This document shows positions 26,117 to 34,519 of a stretch of DNA of 64,000 nucleotides, one piece after another; position 1 is the stretch's first letter; every line of letters begins with the position of its first letter. Position numbers and translations under genes: made by a program. Under the pieces are notes generated by a model. The model worked only from the letters and a program-made list of their open reading frames with translations, was not told the DNA's origin and made no database searches. Origin of the DNA: Vibrio atlanticus (lineage in GTDB: Bacteria; Pseudomonadota; Gammaproteobacteria; Enterobacterales; Vibrionaceae); the NCBI RefSeq assembly GCF_024347315.1, contig NZ_AP025460.1:3286001-3350000 (forward strand), written 5' to 3'.

Positions 26117-27337
26117 TCAGAGTTTGTTGGTAACAATATGGCTCCAGCGTCGAGCTTCAGTGAGTTCTGTTTTCACTTGTTCCACGTTCAACCCTAGATC
26201 AGCACAGTGATCATCAATCTTTTGCCAATCAGCATGTTCGAAACTTTCTTCAAGTGCTAATAATGCGCCATATGGACCTTCTCTACGCAGCAAAGCCACC
26301 TTAATACTTGTGCATAACGGTAATTGTTCAATTAAGTTCTCTAACGACAGATCGAGCAATGCATCAAGTAATGAGAACAAACCAATCATAAAGGCTTGTT
26401 CAGTATGCCCTTTAAATACTTGGTAACGAGACATCCGTTGGCAAAACTGCGCACGCTGCAAAGACAGGCCATACAGTTCTTTGGGCTTTTTATCAGAGAC
26501 ATAAGACGCTACTGCTAGCGAGACAAACATTTTCAGTTTCTCTTGCCCTAAATAAACCAAGGCCTGACGAAATGAAGAGATGGTGACCTCAAGGCGGGGT
26601 GACATAGTGTTCACAAAGCGCAGAAGCTTATAGGATAAGGCAATATCTTTCGCGACGATGCTTTCAACACGTTGGAAGTCGACATCCGGCTTACAGACCT
26701 CTTGGAATAGCTCCATCGCTATCACTTGCTCTGGGCTAATATACTTAGTCTTTATGATTTCGGGCTTACTAAAGAAATAGCCTTGGAAAAACTTAAACCC
26801 TGCTTCTTTCGCTTGTTGGAACTCTTGTTCCGTTTCAACCCGCTCAGCAAGAAAACTATACTTCTTCCCTTCGTGCTTTTTGACTAACTCACACGCCGCA
26901 TCCAACCCCATCTGCATGATATCAAGCTTAACAATATGCGTATATTGAAGGAAACGTTCCCACTCAGGTGTCGAAGTAAAGTCATCTAGGGCAATCATAT
27001 ACCCTGCTTGATAAAGCTCTTTGATTACCTCTAATAGCTCATCGGTCGGTTGGCAGGTTTCAAGAATCTCAACTACGACCTTATCTTTCGGTAAGCTCAT
27101 TGGAAGACGGCGAATCAAGCTTTGATACGGAAAATTAATAAAGCAGCGTGAAGATGGGATCGAAGGGTTAAGCCCAACGGACAAGAAGTTTTCAACGATC
27201 AGGCGATACGTTGCTCGATTAGACTCAATATGCGCGGGGTAGGCATTCCTATCACCGTCACGAAACAGCAGCTCATAACCAAGCGTGTTCTTGTTACGGT
27301 TTAAGATAGGTTGTCGAGCAACGTACGTAGCGGTCAT
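26117..27337 (-). CDS. EAL-HDOD domain signalling protein (CdgJ-like)
   Basis: 406 residues. An N-terminal EAL-type domain (YVARQPILNRNKNTLGYELLFRDG, ALDDFTS, KLDIMQ, FQGYFFSKP) precedes a C-terminal HDOD domain (from about residue 205). The EAL signature is replaced by ELL, so c-di-GMP hydrolysis is doubtful. HDOD-EAL proteins affect motility and adhesion in vibrios, but direct action is unclear. Single gene with its own terminator; ATG at 27337. Confidence 0.88.
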   Translation of the reverse strand: MTATYVARQPILNRNKNTLGYELLFRDGDRNAYPAHIESNRATYRLIVENFLSVGLNPSIPSSRCFINFPYQSLIRRLPMSLPKDKVVVEILETCQPTDELLEVIKELYQAGYMIALDDFTSTPEWERFLQYTHIVKLDIMQMGLDAACELVKKHEGKKYSFLAERVETEQEFQQAKEAGFKFFQGYFFSKPEIIKTKYISPEQVIAMELFQEVCKPDVDFQRVESIVAKDIALSYKLLRFVNTMSPRLEVTISSFRQALVYLGQEKLKMFVSLAVASYVSDKKPKELYGLSLQRAQFCQRMSRYQVFKGHTEQAFMIGLFSLLDALLDLSLENLIEQLPLCTSIKVALLRREGPYGALLALEESFEHADWQKIDDHCADLGLNVEQVKTELTEARRWSHIVTNKL

Positions 27338-27382
27338 TTATTGATAACTCTAATTGATTTAACTATAACTCTGTTACTTTCA

Positions 27383-28000
27383 TTAAGCTTTGGCAGCAGC
27401 CAGCAAAGCGCCGCAGCCCATGAACATACCACCAAATATTTTATTTATCTTACCCATTATGCGATCTGAGCGAATAAAACGTCCCATTTGTGAAGCTAAT
27501 GAGGTGTAACCCAACATAACCACGCTATCAATAAATACAGTGGTCACTCCGAGCACCAACAACTGCGGTGCTTGCGGTTGTGTCGGATCGATAAATTGCG
27601 GAAAAAGAGCAACTAAGAAAACGATAGATTTTGGGTTAGTCAAATTGATAAGCACTGCATTTCTGAGCAGCTTGCCACTCGATAGCGTTGATTTTTCTTC
27701 TGAAGCCACCAAGCTAGACTTATCACGCCACTTTTGAATGCCTAACCATAGAAGATAAACCACGCCCACCCACTTGATGATGGTAAATGCCAAGGCGGAT
27801 TTTGCCACTAGTGCACCAATACCCGCTCCCACCAGCATAATATGAAATGCAAGACCGAGCTGTAAGCCTACGATCGACGCAAGTGACTTCTTGGTGCCAT
27901 AGCTGAGCCCATTGCTGATTGAGTTAACGGTACCTGAGCCCGGTGCCAAACTAAACAAAATCGCCGTGACGACATAAGCAAGCCAAACATGAGTATCCAT
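27383..28000 (-). CDS. rhtB: Homoserine/homoserine lactone efflux protein, RhtB (LysE family)
   Basis: 205 residues from the ATG at 28000, which has AAGGA seven bases upstream; another ATG two codons earlier is too close to that site. Six hydrophobic segments. SLAPGSGTVNSI, NLTNPKSIVFLVALFPQFI and the C-terminal KIFGGMFMGCGALLA match E. coli RhtB along its length. It exports homoserine and related amino acids. Divergent from pldB, as in the enterobacterial rhtB/pldB region. Confidence 0.9.
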   Translation of the reverse strand: MDTHVWLAYVVTAILFSLAPGSGTVNSISNGLSYGTKKSLASIVGLQLGLAFHIMLVGAGIGALVAKSALAFTIIKWVGVVYLLWLGIQKWRDKSSLVASEEKSTLSSGKLLRNAVLINLTNPKSIVFLVALFPQFIDPTQPQAPQLLVLGVTTVFIDSVVMLGYTSLASQMGRFIRSDRIMGKINKIFGGMFMGCGALLAAAKA

Positions 28001-28081
28001 TTGCATTTCCTTACTAGTTCTTTAATCTAACAACATTAGTAGCGATGACGCTCTCACATGCATCAGTTCAGGTAATTTCCC

Positions 28082-29062
28082 ATGGAAAACCACAGTGCCA
28101 CCCTGTTTTCATACACGCAAGAACCTGAGTTCGAGCAAGCGATTAAACACCCGATCTCCACCTTTTGGCAACAACGAAAGGATGGTTATGTTACATCATC
28201 TGGTAAAAAAAGATTGTACTGGTGTAGCTTAACTTCTCCGACACACACCAAAGCTATTGTTATTTCAAATGGTCGCATCGAGTGCTGCTTAAAATACCAA
28301 GAGCTCTTTTATGATTTCTATCAGCAAGGTTATGACGTTTATTCATTTGACCACCAAGGTCAAGGTCAGTCGGAACGTATGGTAACAGACTCTGACATTG
28401 GTCACATTCACGAGTTTGATGATTACGTATCAGATATGTCTGACATTATTGCCAGTTTTGATCTTAGCAAGTATTCCAATCGCTACCTGCTCGCACATTC
28501 GATGGGCAGTACAATCGCCACTCGCTACTTGCAAACTCATCCCAACCACCCGTTTGACAAAGTCACTCTGTGCGCTCCGATGTTTGGGATCAATACTGAA
28601 TGGTACTTCAAGCCTATCGCAATGCTTGTTGGACAAGCTCTCACCGCTTTTTATGCCAAGCCGACTTATGCCCCCGGGCAACAGGCATATTACTCTAAGC
28701 CCTTCGAAAATAACTTATTAAGCCACAGTAAGGTGCGCTATCAGTGGTTCCGTTGCCTGTATGACGGCTCCCCTTCTTTGCAGGTTGGCGGACCAAGTAC
28801 TCGCTGGGTATGGCAAGGGTTAATGGCAGCCAAGCAGGCAATACAACAAACTCGTCAAATCAAGATCCCACTGCTATTGATTCAGGCAGGGGAAGAGAAG
28901 ATTGTGAGTAACGATGCTCAAATGAAGTTCATCAATAAGCTAAAAAAGACCAACTCTGATTGCCAGTTTAAGGTGATTGAGGGTTCTAGGCATGAGGTGC
29001 TGTTTGAGCAAGATGAATACCGTAATCACACACTGGATGCTATCAATCAGTTTTTTGCCTAG
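28082..29062 (+). CDS. pldB: Lysophospholipase L2 PldB
   Basis: 326-residue alpha/beta hydrolase. Oxyanion-region SNGRIECCLKYQEL, DHQGQGQSER, nucleophile elbow AHSMGSTIA (serine near residue 141) and C-terminal His in GSRHEVLFE. It hydrolyses lysophospholipids in the inner membrane. yigL follows about 200 bp downstream, the same order as in E. coli. Confidence 0.93.
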   Translation: MENHSATLFSYTQEPEFEQAIKHPISTFWQQRKDGYVTSSGKKRLYWCSLTSPTHTKAIVISNGRIECCLKYQELFYDFYQQGYDVYSFDHQGQGQSERMVTDSDIGHIHEFDDYVSDMSDIIASFDLSKYSNRYLLAHSMGSTIATRYLQTHPNHPFDKVTLCAPMFGINTEWYFKPIAMLVGQALTAFYAKPTYAPGQQAYYSKPFENNLLSHSKVRYQWFRCLYDGSPSLQVGGPSTRWVWQGLMAAKQAIQQTRQIKIPLLLIQAGEEKIVSNDAQMKFINKLKKTNSDCQFKVIEGSRHEVLFEQDEYRNHTLDAINQFFA

Positions 29063-29260
29063 ATCGAATAAGCTAATAAGCTAATAAACTGAGTAACCGA
29101 CCAAGAAGATAAGCGCTAAAGAGGAAGAGAAGTAAGTGAGCTTTGCCCTCTTTTCTTGCATGAAATTGGCATACAATTTCCACCTAGAGATATTGTGGTT
29201 AAAACGATGCTAGCGTTGGCTAGTATTGATATTTGCTAAGCATTTTGCAATGAGGGTTAA

Positions 29261-30088
29261 ATGACTATTCCTGCACTTAAAGATTCCGTGAAAATTGTTG
29301 CTTCTGATTTAGATGGTACGCTTTTGGCTCCCAACCATCAGCTAAGCGACTTTACCAAACTAACGCTTAAGAAGTTACACGAGCAAGGTTACACCTTTAT
29401 CTTCGCTACGGGTCGCCATCACGTCGACGTAGCAGGGATTCGTCAAATCGCAGGGATTCCGGCATACATGATCACGTCAAACGGTGCTCGCGTGCACGAC
29501 CAGAACGATCAACTGATGTATAGCCAGGACGTGCCTCAGAAATTAGTTCAACCAGTTATTGATATTGTTCGCCAAGATCCAAATATTTTTATTCATATGT
29601 ATCAGAATGAAGATTGGCTACTCGACCGTGAAGACGAAATGCTCGCTAAGTTCCATAGTGAGTCTGGCTTTAGCTACAAGCGATTTGAAGCTGATAATGC
29701 CCCAAGCGACGGCATTGCTAAAGTCTTCTTCACACATCCAGAGCAAGACCACGAATATCTGGTCACGTTTGAGCAAAAGCTAAAAGATGCGTTTGGAGAC
29801 AAACTGAACATCGCCTTCTCAACACCTTGGTGTTTAGAGGTGATGGCCGCTGAAGTATCTAAAGGCCACGCCTTGGACGCTGTTGCGAAATCATTGAACC
29901 TGACACTGGATAACTGTGTTGCCTTTGGTGATGGCATGAATGACGCAGAGATGCTGGCGATGGCGGGTAAAGGTCTAATCATGGGCACATCACATGAAAA
30001 GGTGATGAAAGCTCTACCAGACAATGAAGTGATTGGCAGCAACGCAGACGACGCCGTTGCTCACTATCTAGAAAAGCACCTGCTCTAA
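29261..30088 (+). CDS. yigL: HAD-family (Cof) phosphatase YigL
   Basis: 275 residues. Catalytic DxDxT in SDLDGTLLAP, motif II in TSNGARV, Lys in motif III region and GDGMNDAEML as motif IV, with an inserted type-C2 cap. E. coli YigL dephosphorylates pyridoxal phosphate and other sugar phosphates. GAGGG precedes the ATG. The gene's terminator, about 40 bp later, is split by IS50-like copy 2; the IS supplies its own terminator in the right orientation. Confidence 0.92.
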   Translation: MTIPALKDSVKIVASDLDGTLLAPNHQLSDFTKLTLKKLHEQGYTFIFATGRHHVDVAGIRQIAGIPAYMITSNGARVHDQNDQLMYSQDVPQKLVQPVIDIVRQDPNIFIHMYQNEDWLLDREDEMLAKFHSESGFSYKRFEADNAPSDGIAKVFFTHPEQDHEYLVTFEQKLKDAFGDKLNIAFSTPWCLEVMAAEVSKGHALDAVAKSLNLTLDNCVAFGDGMNDAEMLAMAGKGLIMGTSHEKVMKALPDNEVIGSNADDAVAHYLEKHLL

Positions 30089-30152
30089 TCTCGTCTCATC
30101 GAAAAGATCTGAATAAATAAAAAGGCAGCCAACTGGCCTGTCTCTTATACAC

Positions 30153-30184
30153 AAATCCCTAAGCCACGCTTGGGGATTTTTTTT
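30153..30184 (+). terminator. IS-borne inbound terminator at the outer end, copy 2
   Basis: AAATCCC and AAGC pair with GCTT and GGGATTT, followed by T8, between the outer end and transposase start. It faces transcripts from yigL. Confidence 0.78.
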
Positions 30185-30240
30185 GAACTATTTTTAGGTT
30201 TCATGATCTGATCATCTAAGCAATGACAAGGATGATTATC

Positions 30241-31617
30241 ATGACCTATATAGAGCCAACCCTTTGGGCACAAAAACAGTTCGGTCAAGCCCACCTTAAT
30301 GACCCTAGACGCACTCAAAGACTCGTTGCTCTCGCAGCCTCACTGGCCGAGCAACCTGGCGTACCCGTCTCGAAACTCATTATCTCCCCTGCTGAAATGG
30401 AAGGGGCTTATCGCTTCATCCGTAATGAGCAAATCAAAGCAGAAGATATCGCAGAAGCGGGTTTTTATGTCACTGCACAAGAAGCATTAGAGCAACAGAC
30501 ACTTCTTGCCTTAGAAGACACCACTTCTCTCAGTTACTCCCATCGCAGCATTCGAGATGAACTCGGGCACTCCAATCAAGGTAATCGACATCGCGCCATG
30601 TTCGTACACTCAACCTTACTTTTTGCTCCCGACACTCAATCTGTTATTGGTTTAATTGAACAACAGCGCTGGACTCGTGATATAGAAAAGCGAGGTCAAA
30701 GGCACCAGCATGCGACTCGACCATACAAAGAGAAAGAAAGTTATAAGTGGGAACAAGCCTCTCGCCATGTCGCTGAGCGACTTGGCGATAAAATTTCGGA
30801 TGTCATTTCTGTGTGCGATAGAGAAGCCGACCTATTTGAATACCTCACTTACAAGCGAGAGCAACAACAAAGGTTCCTCGTTCGCTCAATGCAAAGCCGC
30901 TGTATTGAAGAGCATGATAATCGTCTTTATAGCTATGCCTCTACCCTGTTATCAGCCGGAGAGAAAGTGCTCGAAATACCGCAAAAAGGCGGTCGTAAAG
31001 CTCGCAAGGCTCATTTAGATATCAAATATGCCCCCGTGACACTCAAGTCTCCTGCTAACAAGAAAGAGTTCGATAACATTCCGCTTTACTACGTGGGATG
31101 TATAGAACAAGGAGAGAGTGGTAATAAGCTCGCATGGCACTTACTGACTTCAGAGCCGATAACGAGCAAGGAAGAGGCACTCAAAATCGTCAGTTATTAT
31201 GAGCGGCGCTGGCTAATAGAAGATTTTCATAAAGTCTGGAAAAGTGAAGGGACTGAAGTTGAGCAACTGAGAATGCAAAGTAAGGATAACTTAGAAAGGC
31301 TCAGCGTCGTTTTGGCTTTTATCGCGACTCGGTTACTCCAATTGAGGTTTATGAATGAATCAGACGAGTTATCTAAGACCAGTTGTGAGCAGGTATTAAA
31401 AGGCAAAGCGTGGAAGTTAATGTGGCTCAAGTTGGAGAGCAAAAAACTACCGAAAGAAGCGCCTAATATATCATGGGCTTACAACGGTATTGCTCGGTTA
31501 GGTGGTTGGAAGAATACCAAGCGAACAGGTCGCGCTTCTATAAAGACGTTATGGCAAGGATGGCTTAGGTTACAAACCATCCTTGAAGGGTATGAACTCG
31601 CTAAGTCTCTTGATTAA
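30241..31617 (+). CDS. IS4-family (IS50 group) transposase, copy 2
   Basis: 458 residues, same start logic as copy 1 (ATG with AAGGA eight bases upstream). All catalytic motifs are intact: DTTSLSY, CDREAD and the YREK signature. It has Thr where copy 1 has Ser (LSKTSCEQ). An internal Met at 53 could start a Tn5-type inhibitor. Functional by appearance. Confidence 0.95.
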   Translation: MTYIEPTLWAQKQFGQAHLNDPRRTQRLVALAASLAEQPGVPVSKLIISPAEMEGAYRFIRNEQIKAEDIAEAGFYVTAQEALEQQTLLALEDTTSLSYSHRSIRDELGHSNQGNRHRAMFVHSTLLFAPDTQSVIGLIEQQRWTRDIEKRGQRHQHATRPYKEKESYKWEQASRHVAERLGDKISDVISVCDREADLFEYLTYKREQQQRFLVRSMQSRCIEEHDNRLYSYASTLLSAGEKVLEIPQKGGRKARKAHLDIKYAPVTLKSPANKKEFDNIPLYYVGCIEQGESGNKLAWHLLTSEPITSKEEALKIVSYYERRWLIEDFHKVWKSEGTEVEQLRMQSKDNLERLSVVLAFIATRLLQLRFMNESDELSKTSCEQVLKGKAWKLMWLKLESKKLPKEAPNISWAYNGIARLGGWKNTKRTGRASIKTLWQGWLRLQTILEGYELAKSLD

Positions 31618-31638
31618 CCAGACTTGTGATCAAGAGAC
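31608..31638. repeat. Inverted repeat at the inner end of IS50-like copy 2
   Basis: Mirror of the structure in copy 1: GTCTCTTGAT at the transposase 3' end and ATCAAGAGAC in the IS end. Confidence 0.8.
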
Positions 31639-31689
31639 AGGCCAACTGGCTGCCTTTTTTGAACCTTACGTAAAAAGCTCTCTCTAACG

Positions 31690-32157
31690 CTATCGAGAAC
31701 CCAGTACTTCTTTGCTTAATATTGCCTGCCACTCTTGTTCGGTAACCGGCATGATCGATAATCGGTTGCCCCGTTTAACCAGTGGCATTTCTGACAGTTC
31801 AGGCATGCCTTTAAGTGTTGCCAAAGGAATCAAGCGTTCAGTCACTCGCACAAACTCAACATCAACCATTATCCAGCGCGGATTATCGGGCGAAGACTTA
31901 GGGTCGTAGTAATCACTCTCTGGGTCGAACTGAAAGTGGTCTGGGTAGGCTTCTCTGGTTACTTTCGCGATCCCCGCCACGCCAACTTTTTTACATGATG
32001 AATGGTATATCATCACCAAGTCTCCAAGCTTGACGTCATCACGCATCATGTTTCGAGCCTGATAGTTGCGTACACCCTCCCAACAAGAGGTTTTTTGTAC
32101 TCTCAGAGTCTGAATAGAAAAGGTGTCGGGTTCTGTTTTAAATAACCAATATGCCAT
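31690..32157 (-). CDS. EVE domain-containing protein
   Basis: 155 residues, a single EVE (PUA-like) domain: YWLFKTEPDTFSIQTL, WEGVRNYQARNMMRDDVKLGD, YHSSCKKVGVAGIAKV, WIMVDVEFV and MPLVKRGNRLSIMPV. The family is expected to bind modified bases in DNA or RNA; some members occur near restriction systems, but this one is alone. Divergent from a lipoprotein gene 39 bp away; convergent with yigL. Confidence 0.9.
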   Translation of the reverse strand: MAYWLFKTEPDTFSIQTLRVQKTSCWEGVRNYQARNMMRDDVKLGDLVMIYHSSCKKVGVAGIAKVTREAYPDHFQFDPESDYYDPKSSPDNPRWIMVDVEFVRVTERLIPLATLKGMPELSEMPLVKRGNRLSIMPVTEQEWQAILSKEVLGSR

Positions 32158-32196
32158 AATAAATCCAATTAACGGTTGCTCCGAGGAAGATATAAC

Positions 32197-33741
32197 ATGA
32201 AGGTAATGAAAAACCCAGTGACATGGCTAGTCGCATTCACACTACAAGGCTGTGTCACAGCGCCAGATGCCCCCCAAAAGCCAGAACTACCACCAGCAAC
32301 CTTGGATAAGCCACTGAGCATTCAACCGCAAACCTTCATCATGCGTGGTCAGGTTGTGGTTGGCCATGAAAGCCGAACCTTCACCCCTTGCGGCAGCCAG
32401 CAACAATACTGGTTAGACTTATCTCCAGAGTTAGCGCTAGAAGCACAAGGGCTCTCAACGAGACCTTACCAAGCTTTATATGGCGAGTTGATTGGTCATC
32501 TAACCGTACCGAGCCAAACCGGGTATAACGCAGATTTCACGGCACGTTTCGTGGTTGATCAAGTGAATATCTTAACCGCAGAAAACCCTAATCGTTGTGA
32601 CCAACCACTGCGTTCAACACGAGTATTCGGTAATGAACCCTTCTGGTCAGCAACCTTCGATAAAGACCAGCTCAAATACACCAAGATGGGCGAACAGCCA
32701 CAGCTCCTTGATATTGAATCGAGCCGCACCACACCAAGCAGTCGTGATTACCAATTAGAGGGTAAAACAGCACAAGGCAAACTCAACCTTACGAAGGAGA
32801 GCTGTAGCGACGGTATGAGTGATTCTATCTATGGATGGCATGCCAAGCTTAACCTCAATGACAGTAACTATAATGGCTGTGCAACGGTCTCTAACCAAGA
32901 CTCAACACTGGACTGGAGTGGGCTCTACTTCGCGAGCTCAACGCAGAACACTGGATTCTCTATCAACCTTGAGCTCAACGATGACCACAGCGCCATTACA
33001 ACATACTCGTACAGCAATGGAGACCCTTCTATTGTTGAGCAGGGCTTCTGGCAGCAACTGAACCAGAATCAGGTACAAGTGGTTATGACTCGCCACCAGC
33101 AACAGTATTTAATCTCCGAGCGCATCTTCACGCTCGATAACGGCAAGCTGGTCGCTGAAAAAGAGAAAGTGGGCAACGTTGTCTACCCGATTGCCAATGG
33201 CGGTCTGGTGTTATTTGAAGCCAAGAGTGAACAGTCGCAGGTGAATACGACCACGGCCGTAGATCTAACCGCAAAGCAGGTTAACTCCAGTGATCAACTT
33301 GATCATAAAGTCGACCAAGCGATCCGTGAGTATTTTAAGATCAACAATACCGATCCAGACAACACTCAGTACCGCTGGCTAACCTACGATCTAAACGGTG
33401 ATGGTAAGGAAGAGTTGTTTGCCCAACTCGATTGGTGTGGCTCTGGTGGCTGTACACTGCTGATTTTCGAAAACCATCAAGATAACTGGCGCTTCAATAG
33501 CCGAGTGACACTGGTTAAGGGCGACATACGCTTAGGTAAATCGCAAAACCACGGCTGGCAGGATTTGATCTTCAATGTCAGTGGCGGCGGTGCAACACCT
33601 GCGAAACACACACTGTCCTACTCTGGTGTCAGCTACCCGCTAAACCCAAGTGTCGCACCCGTTACAGATGATGCTGATATCAGTGATGTGGTTTTGTTTG
33701 CTGATGGCATCTCACCCGTACAAAGTGGAGTGAAGCTGTAA
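32197..33741 (+). CDS. Lipoprotein with COG3650-type and NlpE-like domains
   Basis: 514 residues from the ATG at 32197, with GAGGAAG upstream. A lipobox LQGC near residue 20 marks an outer-membrane-type lipoprotein. The central part (FGNEPFWSATFDKDQLKYT...) is the COG3650 membrane-protein-like module, followed by an NlpE-like barrel (DWSGLYFASS...LELNDDHS) without the CXXC of NlpE. The C-terminal region has a calcium-loop-like DLNGDGKEELF and a WCGSGGCTLLIF motif. NlpE senses envelope stress, but a similar role here is only suggested. Its stop is 2 bp before the DTW gene start. Confidence 0.75.
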   Translation: MKVMKNPVTWLVAFTLQGCVTAPDAPQKPELPPATLDKPLSIQPQTFIMRGQVVVGHESRTFTPCGSQQQYWLDLSPELALEAQGLSTRPYQALYGELIGHLTVPSQTGYNADFTARFVVDQVNILTAENPNRCDQPLRSTRVFGNEPFWSATFDKDQLKYTKMGEQPQLLDIESSRTTPSSRDYQLEGKTAQGKLNLTKESCSDGMSDSIYGWHAKLNLNDSNYNGCATVSNQDSTLDWSGLYFASSTQNTGFSINLELNDDHSAITTYSYSNGDPSIVEQGFWQQLNQNQVQVVMTRHQQQYLISERIFTLDNGKLVAEKEKVGNVVYPIANGGLVLFEAKSEQSQVNTTTAVDLTAKQVNSSDQLDHKVDQAIREYFKINNTDPDNTQYRWLTYDLNGDGKEELFAQLDWCGSGGCTLLIFENHQDNWRFNSRVTLVKGDIRLGKSQNHGWQDLIFNVSGGGATPAKHTLSYSGVSYPLNPSVAPVTDDADISDVVLFADGISPVQSGVKL

Positions 33742-33743
33742 AC

Positions 33744-34340
33744 ATGAGTAACCAACAAGCTTGCCCTGGTTGTGGCTTCACTCACCAATGCGTTTGTCAT
33801 CTAATACCGACGGTTGAAAGCCAAACTGATCTTGTACTATTGACTCATGAGAATGAGCTGTCGCGAGACACCAACACCGGAAAGCTGCTTCAGCAATCTC
33901 TTGAGCAGTGTCAGTCCTTGGTATGGCAAAGGAAAACACCACCAGCGGAGCTAATGGCACTGCTTGAAGATGAAACACGACAACCGTTTCTGTTATTCCC
34001 AAGTGATCAAAGCATCGAGTGTCAGCAAGCTGTGATGACCCAAGCCCAGAATCGTAAACCGCTATTCATCATCTTGGATGGCACATGGCAAGAAGCGAAG
34101 AAGATGCTTAACAAGAGCTCGTGGTTACAAGCAGTCCCACAAGTTCATCTCGACATCACCAGCGAATCCTCTTACACCTTGCGCCGCAATCAAGACATTG
34201 GCCATTTGTGTACTTGCGAAGTGGGCATTGAATTGCTCAAATCTTTAGGTGAAAGCGAACCAGCCAAGCTCATTGATAACTACTACCAACAGTATCTAAA
34301 AGTATTCCACGCCGACAAATGTGGTCATGCTCTCAAATAG
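33744..34340 (+). CDS. DTW domain tRNA-uridine aminocarboxypropyltransferase (TapT/YfiP-like)
   Basis: 198 residues. N-terminal cysteine cluster CPGCGFTHQCVCH, then the catalytic-region motif ILDGTWQEAKKML (the DTW motif, here Gly-Thr-Trp after Asp) and SYTLRRNQDIGHLCTCE. The family transfers an aminocarboxypropyl group from SAM to uridine in tRNA (acp3U). Starts 2 bp after the lipoprotein stop, so co-transcribed. A strong terminator follows. Confidence 0.88.
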   Translation: MSNQQACPGCGFTHQCVCHLIPTVESQTDLVLLTHENELSRDTNTGKLLQQSLEQCQSLVWQRKTPPAELMALLEDETRQPFLLFPSDQSIECQQAVMTQAQNRKPLFIILDGTWQEAKKMLNKSSWLQAVPQVHLDITSESSYTLRRNQDIGHLCTCEVGIELLKSLGESEPAKLIDNYYQQYLKVFHADKCGHALK

Positions 34341-34400
34341 AACAAGCACGAGCGCGGGAAGACAACAGACACATTTCAGGACGGGACAAATACTGAAAAC

Positions 34401-34430
34401 AAAAGGGTGAGCCATGAGCTCACCCTTTTT
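34401..34430. terminator. Bidirectional terminator between DTW and FIST genes
   Basis: A4, GGGTGAGC-CATGA-GCTCACCC, T5. Uninterrupted. Confidence 0.92.
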
Positions 34431-34461
34431 ACATCGTACTTTAATCTATTGAACCATTTAG

Positions 34462-34477
34462 TGTTTCACGTGAAACG
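34462..34477. promoter_or_regulatory. parS centromere site (ParB binding)
   Basis: TGTTTCACGTGAAACG matches the bacterial parS consensus TGTTTCACGTGAAACA at 15 of 16 positions and keeps the perfect 14-bp palindrome core. It lies in a gene-free gap between a terminator and the end of a FIST-GGDEF-EAL gene. ParB loads here for origin segregation, which places the window near the origin of chromosome 1. Confidence 0.88.
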
Positions 34478-34519
34478 CACACTCTAGCTGTTCGTTGAAA
34501 AGAGATTTTACTCTCCCTA

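Larger units (their letters stand above)
30138..31641 (+). mobile_element. IS50/Tn5-like insertion sequence, copy 2 (1504 bp)
   Basis: Same element and length as the copy at 5611-7114, opposite orientation. Outer end on the left (CTGTCTCTTATACACAAAT), inner end on the right with the same extra C. Target duplication CCAACTGGC at 30129-30137 and 31642-31650. Comparing shared reading frames I see three base differences from copy 1, so the copies are recent. Confidence 0.95.
30118..31660. terminator. Bidirectional yigL/EVE-gene terminator, split by IS copy 2
   Basis: Joining the flanks gives A5, GGCAGCC-AACT-GGCTGCC and T6. Left half about 30119-30137, right half 31642-31660. Confidence 0.88.

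Noticed and set aside
31690..32157. EVE-domain gene considered as part of a defence island
   Set aside because: Its neighbours are housekeeping or envelope genes and no restriction or nuclease gene is present.
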